NCBI RefSeq assembly: GCF_036002945.1
Contig: NZ_CP108529.1
Span: 682,001-746,000 of the forward strand
Reading direction: 5' to 3'
Length of the DNA stretch: 64,000 nt
DNA from: Streptomyces sp. NBC_01224
GTDB taxonomy: Bacteria > Actinomycetota > Actinomycetes > Streptomycetales > Streptomycetaceae
This document shows, piece after piece, positions 59,384-64,000 of this stretch (position 1 is the first letter of the stretch; each line of letters begins with the position of its first letter). The notes beneath the pieces are model-generated. The model was not told the DNA's origin. It saw only the letters and a list, made by a program, of their open reading frames with translations, and did not search any database. The translations under genes and the position numbers were made by a program.

Positions 59384-60826
59384 CTACGCGTCCCGGTAGG
59401 CCTCCAGCAGGCGCAGCCAGACCTCGCTGATCGTCGGATACGCGGGCACCGCGTGCCACAGCCGGTCGATGGGGACCTCGCCCGCGACCGCGATCGTCGC
59501 CGAGTGCAGCAGTTCGCCGATGCCCGGCCCGACGAACGTGACACCGAGCAGGATCTCCCGGTCGAGGTCGACAATCATGCGGGCGCGGCCTCGGTAGCCG
59601 TCCGCGTACAGGCCGGAGCCCGCCACCGCGGCGAGGTCGTGGTCGACGGCGCGTACGCGGTGGCCGGCCTCCTCGGCCTCGGCGAGGGTGAGGCCGACCG
59701 ATGCGGCCTCGGGGTCGGTGAAGACGACCTGGGGGACGGCCGCGTGGTCGGCGGTGGCTGCGTGGGCACCCCAGCGGTCGGTCTCCAGCAGCGGCACACC
59801 TGCGGCGCGGGCGGCGATCGCGGCGCCCGCGATGCGTGCCTGGTACTTGCCCTGGTGCGTGAGGAGCGCCCGGTGGTTGACGTCGCCGACCGCATAGAGC
59901 CAGGTGGTGCCGTCGACGCGGCAGCTGTCGTCGACGGTGAGCCAGGAGCCGGGCTTCAGTCCCACCGTTTCCAGGCCGAGGTCATCGGTGCGCGGGGCGC
60001 GGCCGGTGGCGAAAAGGATCTCGTCGGCCTCGACGCGCTCTCCGTTGTTCAGATCCACGGTGACCGGGCCGTCCGGGACCGCGCGCCGTACGGAAGTCGC
60101 CGAGACTCCGGTACGGATGTCGGCGCCCGCCTCCGTCAGTGCCCGGGCGACCAGCTCGCCCGCGAAAGGTTCCATCTTCGGCAGGAGTCCCTTGCCGCGG
60201 ATCAGCATCGTCACCCGGGCGCCGAGGGCCTGCCAGACGGTGGCCATCTCCGTACCGACCACGCCTCCACCGACGATCACGAGGCGGCCGGGTACCTTTT
60301 TGGCGCTCGTCGCCTCCCGGCTGGTCCAGGGGCGGGCCCCGTCGATGCCGGGCAGGGCGGGGACGACGGCGCGGCTGCCGGTGCAGACGGCGACGGCCTG
60401 CCGGGCGGTGAGCCGGTGTTCCGTGCCGTCGGGGGCGGTGACGGAGACCGTTTTCTTACCGGTGAGCCGACCCTGGCCACGGTAGATGTCCGCTCCGACG
60501 CCCTCCAGCCAGGCGGCCTGTCCGTCGTCCTTCCAGTGCGAGGCGTATTCGTCACGGTGGGCGAGGACCGCTGCCGTGTCCAGCGGTCCCTGCACGGCGT
60601 CGCTGAGGCCGGGGACTCGGCGGGCATCGGCACGGGCGACGACCGGGCGCAGCAGGGCCTTGCTGGGCATGCAGGCCCAGTACGAGCATTCGCCGCCGAT
60701 GAGTTCCGCCTCGACGACCGCCGTGCTCAGCCCGGCGGCACGGGCCCGGTCGGCGACGTTCTCACCCACCGGACCTGCTCCGATCACCACGACGTCGTAC
60801 TCGGTGTTCAGGGAAGCATCTGTCAT
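59384..60826 (-). CDS. FAD-dependent disulfide oxidoreductase (mercuric/lipoamide dehydrogenase-like)
   Basis: From ATG 60826 the protein is 480 residues. The FAD-binding GAGPVGENVADRARAAGL leads to the redox-active CxxxxC in GGECSYWACMPSKALLRP. An NAD(P)H-binding VIVGGGVVGTEMATVW, an ATGRAPRTDDLGLE motif, and a dimerisation domain (VVFTDPEAASVGLT) follow. The usual C-terminal HxxxxE of lipoamide dehydrogenases is modified (HAVPAYPTISEVW keeps His and Glu). It reduces a disulfide substrate with NAD(P)H. It is divergent from a thioredoxin gene with a SigR promoter, suggesting thiol-stress function. The track start at 60964 is antisense to the thioredoxin leader and rejected. Confidence 0.92.
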   Translation of the reverse strand: MTDASLNTEYDVVVIGAGPVGENVADRARAAGLSTAVVEAELIGGECSYWACMPSKALLRPVVARADARRVPGLSDAVQGPLDTAAVLAHRDEYASHWKDDGQAAWLEGVGADIYRGQGRLTGKKTVSVTAPDGTEHRLTARQAVAVCTGSRAVVPALPGIDGARPWTSREATSAKKVPGRLVIVGGGVVGTEMATVWQALGARVTMLIRGKGLLPKMEPFAGELVARALTEAGADIRTGVSATSVRRAVPDGPVTVDLNNGERVEADEILFATGRAPRTDDLGLETVGLKPGSWLTVDDSCRVDGTTWLYAVGDVNHRALLTHQGKYQARIAGAAIAARAAGVPLLETDRWGAHAATADHAAVPQVVFTDPEAASVGLTLAEAEEAGHRVRAVDHDLAAVAGSGLYADGYRGRARMIVDLDREILLGVTFVGPGIGELLHSATIAVAGEVPIDRLWHAVPAYPTISEVWLRLLEAYRDA

Positions 60827-60872
60827 GGGGACAGTCTGGTCGTGGGTGTGCGCGGCGGCCACATGGGCAGGC

Positions 60873-60898
60873 GGAATAGCGCAAGTACAGGCACGGTT
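60873..60898 (+). promoter_or_regulatory. SigR-type (thiol oxidative stress) promoter for the thioredoxin gene
   Basis: GGAAT (60873-60877) and GTT (60896-60898) are separated by exactly 18 bases, the Streptomyces SigR consensus. The thioredoxin ATG is 44 bases downstream of the GTT. It would place the gene in the SigR-RsrA disulfide-stress regulon. Confidence 0.82.
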
Positions 60899-60941
60899 GT
60901 GTCGGACAGGTCCGAACGGGCACAGGAAGAGGTAGCAGAGC

Positions 60942-61313
60942 ATGAGCACCGTTGAGCTCACCAAGGAAAACTTCGATCAGGTCGTCAGTGACAACGACTT
61001 CGTCCTGATCGACTTCTGGGCTTCCTGGTGCGGCCCGTGCCGGCAGTTCGCGCCGGTCTACAACGCGGCGTCCGAGCGCCACGGCGACCTGGTCTTCGCC
61101 AAGGTCGACACGGAGGCGCAGCAGGAGCTGGCAGCGGCCTTCGAGATCCGTTCCATTCCCACGCTGATGATCGTCCGGGACAATGTGGCGGTGTTCGCCC
61201 AGCCCGGGGCGCTGCCGGAGGCGGCGCTGGAGGACATCATCGGGCAGGCCAGGAAGCTGGACATGGACGAGGTCCGCAAGTCCATCGAGGATCAGCAGAA
61301 GGAACAGAAGTAG
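60942..61313 (+). CDS. Thioredoxin (TrxC-like)
   Basis: The 123-residue protein has the active site FWASWCGPCRQFAP, the cis-Pro loop RSIPTLMIV, and the usual fold length, plus a charged helical tail of about 15 residues. It reduces protein disulfides in the cytoplasm. Expression from a SigR promoter and the divergent flavoprotein suggest a joint role in thiol repair, similar to trxC loci of Streptomyces. A strong terminator follows. Confidence 0.95.
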   Translation: MSTVELTKENFDQVVSDNDFVLIDFWASWCGPCRQFAPVYNAASERHGDLVFAKVDTEAQQELAAAFEIRSIPTLMIVRDNVAVFAQPGALPEAALEDIIGQARKLDMDEVRKSIEDQQKEQK

Positions 61314-61336
61314 GCTCCGCGCGCACATGAGCAGGC

Positions 61337-61369
61337 AGAGAGACCCGACCACACCGGTCGGGTCTCTCT
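61337..61369. terminator. Terminator after the thioredoxin gene
   Basis: A perfect 14-base stem (AGAGAGACCCGACC and its complement) with loop ACACC lies 24 bases past the thioredoxin stop and before the convergent small gene. Confidence 0.88.
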
Positions 61370-61416
61370 CCGTGGCGTTCCGCGGCCTTCCACAGCCGGA
61401 AACGGGCGGCCCGGCC

Positions 61417-61698
61417 TCAGCTGTCGGCCTTGTCCTCGGCGTTCTTCTCCTTGATCCGGACCGAGAGGCCGTAGTCCAGCTCGGCCCCGTCGACCAGCAG
61501 GGCCTCTACCGTGCGCGTCGCCGGGTCGATGTCCGCCACGATGCCTTCGCCCGAATACCGGGGGTAGCCCGATGCCCCCGTCTCACCGGTCGCCGCCACG
61601 ACCGCCGAACGGATGGCGCCGCCGGGCTCGGCGGCGTCAGTGGTGTCCTCGGCGAATCCGGGGACCAGCAGGATCTCGTAACTCTGCGGATGACTCAT
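61417..61698 (-). CDS. Small hypothetical protein (DUF6296-like size and layout)
   Basis: From ATG 61698 the protein is 93 residues, beta-rich (YEILLVPGFAEDT, AIRSAVVAATGETGASGYPRY, EGIVADIDPATRTVEALLVDG). It is acidic, with a charged C-terminal tail. No family with a known function. It precedes the LacI gene on the opposite side of a 70-base gap, same strand. Confidence 0.65.
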   Translation of the reverse strand: MSHPQSYEILLVPGFAEDTTDAAEPGGAIRSAVVAATGETGASGYPRYSGEGIVADIDPATRTVEALLVDGAELDYGLSVRIKEKNAEDKADS

Positions 61699-61769
61699 GG
61701 TCATGACGCTAGGCAAGCAGCGCGCGGTGCGCACGTTGCCGCGCTGCTGCACCGTGCGGAGTCGGCGGC

Positions 61770-62792
61770 TCAGCTGGACTCGCGGTGGACCGTCCGAGCC
61801 CGCAGCAGGTCGTGGCGCTCGGGGGCACCGCCGGGGTGCTGCACCAGCCGGTCGACGAGGTCCGCCAGCGGCTGTGGCGTGGCCAGCTCCATCCGCACGC
61901 TGCTGAGCCGGGGCCGCAGCAGTCTGCCGAGCATCAGGTCGTCGGCGCCGACCACGGCCGTCTCGCGGGGTACCTCGATGCCCGCGTCCTGAAGGGCCCG
62001 CATCAGGAGCATCGCGTATTCGTCGTTGTATGCGAACACTGCATCGAGGCCCATGGTGCGCCAGCGGGCGGCCAGCCGGGCGGCCGATTCCTCCTCGTAC
62101 CGCAACGGCAGCGGTTCGATACGGGCTCCGTGGCTCAGTGCGGCCTGCCGGGCTCCGGCCAGCCGGGGTTCGGCGAACAGGCCGAGGCCGCTTTCCTCGG
62201 GCATGACCACGCCGATGCGGCGCCGGCCGCGCTCCAGCAGATGTCCGGTCGCACAGCTGCCGACCTCCCGCTGGTCCATGACCAGCGCATGGGCACCAGC
62301 CACCGGACGGGGCCCGAGGGTGATCACGGCCTTGGCTCCGGATCGCCTGAGTACGGATATGCCCTGCGGGGTGAGGGCGATCGTGCCGGGTGCGATGACG
62401 GCGACGGGACGGAGTTCGGCCCAGGCGCGTGGCGCGTCCTCGGCATCCAGGCCGGTGCTGCCGTACTGGACCACGGTGTAGTCGAGGCGGCGCAGCCCGG
62501 ATTCCAGTTGGTGGAAGAAGCGGTGGTGGAGCGGGCCGGCCGGGAAGTTCATGGTGGGGAGCAGCACCATGCGGGTGTGTCCGGCACGCAGGCTGCGGGC
62601 CGCCGCGTGCGGTACGTAGCCGAGTTCGGTGGCCGCTTCCCTGACCCGGCGGCGGGTGGGTTCGCTGATCCGCACGGACACGTTGTTGTTCAGTACGTAC
62701 GACACGGTGGCCCGGGAGACGCCGGCGAGCCGTGCTACATCGGCACTGGTCGGGACGGGGCCTTCGGTGGGCTGGTTCGGTAACTGGCTCAT
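61770..62792 (-). CDS. LacI-family transcriptional regulator
   Basis: From ATG 62792 the protein is 340 residues. The HTH reads TSADVARLAGVSRATVSYVLNNNVSVRISEPTRRRVREAATELGYVPHAAARSLRAG. A periplasmic-binding-protein-like sensor domain follows, with VVMPEESGLGLFAEPRLAGARQAA and VFAYNDEYAMLLMRALQDAGIEVPRETAVVGADD. No sugar-use genes are adjacent, so its target is unknown. The 77 upstream in-frame codons are antisense to the NfeD-like gene and are rejected. Confidence 0.93.
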   Translation of the reverse strand: MSQLPNQPTEGPVPTSADVARLAGVSRATVSYVLNNNVSVRISEPTRRRVREAATELGYVPHAAARSLRAGHTRMVLLPTMNFPAGPLHHRFFHQLESGLRRLDYTVVQYGSTGLDAEDAPRAWAELRPVAVIAPGTIALTPQGISVLRRSGAKAVITLGPRPVAGAHALVMDQREVGSCATGHLLERGRRRIGVVMPEESGLGLFAEPRLAGARQAALSHGARIEPLPLRYEEESAARLAARWRTMGLDAVFAYNDEYAMLLMRALQDAGIEVPRETAVVGADDLMLGRLLRPRLSSVRMELATPQPLADLVDRLVQHPGGAPERHDLLRARTVHRESS

Positions 62793-62841
62793 GGCGTCGG
62801 GCAGTCTTCCAGACCTGTGCGGCGTGGGTACGCTCCGGGGC

Positions 62842-63060
62842 ATGGATGACTCCTCGATGGTGGGACTGATCGGCCGGGTGACCGGGACGGTGGGGCCGGG
62901 ACTGGTGGGCGAGGTGATCGTACGGATCCGGGGCGGCGCCGAGCACTTCCTCGCGCATCCGGCCTCCGCGAAGGAACGCATCGAGCCCGGCACGGTGGTG
63001 ACGGTGATCGAGTATCTGCCGCCGCGGACGGTGTATGTGGCTCGCGCATACGGTAGTTGA
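62842..63060 (+). CDS. NfeD-like small OB-fold protein
   Basis: The 72-residue protein has GLIGRVTGTVGPGLVGEVIVRIRGGAEHFLAHP and GTVVTVIEYLPPRTVYVA, the beta-barrel of NfeD C-terminal domains, with no membrane segment. NfeD proteins associate with flotillin partners in membrane microdomains; the flotillin gene follows 138 bases downstream on the same strand. Confidence 0.75.
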   Translation: MDDSSMVGLIGRVTGTVGPGLVGEVIVRIRGGAEHFLAHPASAKERIEPGTVVTVIEYLPPRTVYVARAYGS

Positions 63061-63198
63061 GGCCCCGGCGGGAGGGTCTTCACACCTTTCGTCGTCAAGA
63101 ATTCGGCAAGGTTGCGCACGCGTCTTCTCCACCGCCGCGAGCAGGAGAAGACTCCCCCTGTTCAGCGGTGCCGACGGGGCACTGCGATAAGGGGGCGC

Positions 63199-64000
63199 AT
63201 GCCGATGGTCATCGGCGTCACGGCGGGTCTCGTACTCGCCGCCATCATTGTGTTGATCGGCCTGTTCAAGCTGATGTGGCGAGTGGCCGAGCCGAACGAA
63301 GCCCTCGTCATCTCCGGTTCCAAGCACAAGACCGAGGGTCTCGGGCAGGGCATGGGATTTAGGATCGTCACTGGTCATGGCACGCTCGTCCTGCCCGGGG
63401 TCCAGGCGGTGCGGAAGATGTCCCTGGATCTCAACGAGACCGAGCTGTCGGTCGATTGCGTCACGCATCAGGGGATTCCGCTGCGGGTGCGGGGCGTCGT
63501 CATCTTCAAGGTGGGCGACGACTTCGTGTCGATCGCCAATGCGGCCCGCCGCTTCCTCGACCAGCAGAAAATGATGTCGGAGCGGGTGCACAACGTGTTC
63601 GCCGGTCATCTGCGTTCCATTGTGGGCGGGTTGACGGTCGAGGACATGATCCGGGACCGGGAGAAGCTCACCGGGCAGACCCGGGCGGCGTGCGGGACCG
63701 AGATGGAGAAGCTCGGGCTGATCGTCGACTCGCTCCAGATCCATGAGATCGAGGACCCGACGGGCTACATCAAGAACCTGGCGATGCCGCATGCGGCGGC
63801 GGTGCAGCGGGATGCCCGGATAGCGCAGGCCGAGGCCAACCGGCGGGCCACCGAGGCGGAGCAGCAGGCCGCCGCCCGGATGTCGGAGGCGACCCGCGAC
63901 AGCGAGATCCTGCAGGCCGGGTATCAGGCCGAGCGCGACAAGGCCGCGGCCAGCTCCCGGCAGGCGGGTCCGCTGGCCGACGCGGCGGCGCGGCAGGAGG
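63199..64000 (+). CDS. Flotillin/SPFH-domain protein, C-terminus beyond window
   Basis: ATG 63199 follows AAGGGGGCGC. An N-terminal membrane helix (MVIGVTAGLVLAAIIVLIGL) precedes the SPFH/band-7 domain. It reads MWRVAEPNEALVISGSKHKTEGLGQGMGFRIVTGHG, then ELSVDCVTHQGIPLRVRGVVIFKVG and IVGGLTVEDMIRDREKLTGQTRAA. An Ala/Glu-rich helix (RDARIAQAEANRRATEAEQQAAARMSEAT) is the start of the flotillin coiled coil; the window ends at about residue 267. It forms oligomeric membrane scaffolds, probably with the NfeD-like protein. Confidence 0.9.
   Translation, partial: MPMVIGVTAGLVLAAIIVLIGLFKLMWRVAEPNEALVISGSKHKTEGLGQGMGFRIVTGHGTLVLPGVQAVRKMSLDLNETELSVDCVTHQGIPLRVRGVVIFKVGDDFVSIANAARRFLDQQKMMSERVHNVFAGHLRSIVGGLTVEDMIRDREKLTGQTRAACGTEMEKLGLIVDSLQIHEIEDPTGYIKNLAMPHAAAVQRDARIAQAEANRRATEAEQQAAARMSEATRDSEILQAGYQAERDKAAASSRQAGPLADAAARQE

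Overview
The window is high-GC actinobacterial DNA and almost certainly Streptomyces. Evidence: GTG/TTG starts with GGAGG-type ribosome sites, a SigR-type promoter, rare TTA codons, many small regulators, and families typical of the genus (DUF574-type methyltransferase, TatA, LCP protein, WS/DGAT-like acyltransferases). The mix of stress genes, decayed insertion sequences, broken genes and a large lipid/polyketide-type cluster suggests an accessory or arm-proximal region rather than the core chromosome.

Layout. 1-4.2 kb: a DosR/OsdR-like hypoxia or dormancy module, with a response regulator (cut by the window edge), a flavohaemoprotein, a VKOR-family membrane protein coupled to a SLOG-like protein, and a pyridoxamine-oxidase-fold protein. 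Three near-identical palindromes in the two divergent promoter regions tie it together. 4.2-9.6 kb: MFS exporter with MarR regulator, GlxA-type AraC regulator divergent from a quinone-oxidoreductase-like enzyme, and a CBS protein. 10-14.1 kb: secreted and cell-wall proteins and a frameshifted gamma-glutamyltransferase. 14.1-18.4 kb: methyltransferase and histidine phosphatase amid fragments of four transposase families. 18.4-27.5 kb: ArsR plus MgtA-like P-type ATPase, lytic transglycosylase, LCP ligase, TatA, a broken TerD gene and an ABC exporter pair.

27.9-48.1 kb is the centrepiece: a PUFA-synthase-like secondary-lipid cluster. It holds an enoyl reductase (PfaD type), a KS-MAT-ACP-KR-DH megasynthase (PfaA type) with one ACP, and a KS-CLF-AT-DH-DH megasynthase (PfaC type). 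Beside them are a stand-alone SDR-type thioester/acyl reductase, two WS/DGAT-like acyltransferases and a flavin monooxygenase. The layout resembles the myxobacterial Pfa1-Pfa2-Pfa3 order, but the terminal AGPAT acyltransferase is missing and no phosphopantetheinyl transferase is in the window. My inference is that an unsaturated chain is made on the synthase, released or reduced by the reductase, and esterified by the WS/DGAT-like enzymes; the product is unknown. In-frame TTA codons in the reductase and PfaC-type genes suggest bldA control.

48.1-54.2 kb is another accessory patch. Two copies of a broken small gene flank an AHSA1-ArsR-AHSA1 operon that has twin operators. It also holds an acidic protein with a WEDPS repeat, a decayed aminoglycoside-phosphotransferase-like gene next to an IS630 fragment, and the second copy of a 78-bp element also present 40 kb away. 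54.3-64 kb: pirin, TPR protein, a broken TetR gene, an acetyltransferase, a cobalamin-riboswitch-controlled CbtB-CbtA cobalt transporter, a flavoprotein disulfide reductase divergent from a SigR-promoter thioredoxin, a LacI regulator, and an NfeD-like plus flotillin pair running off the right edge.
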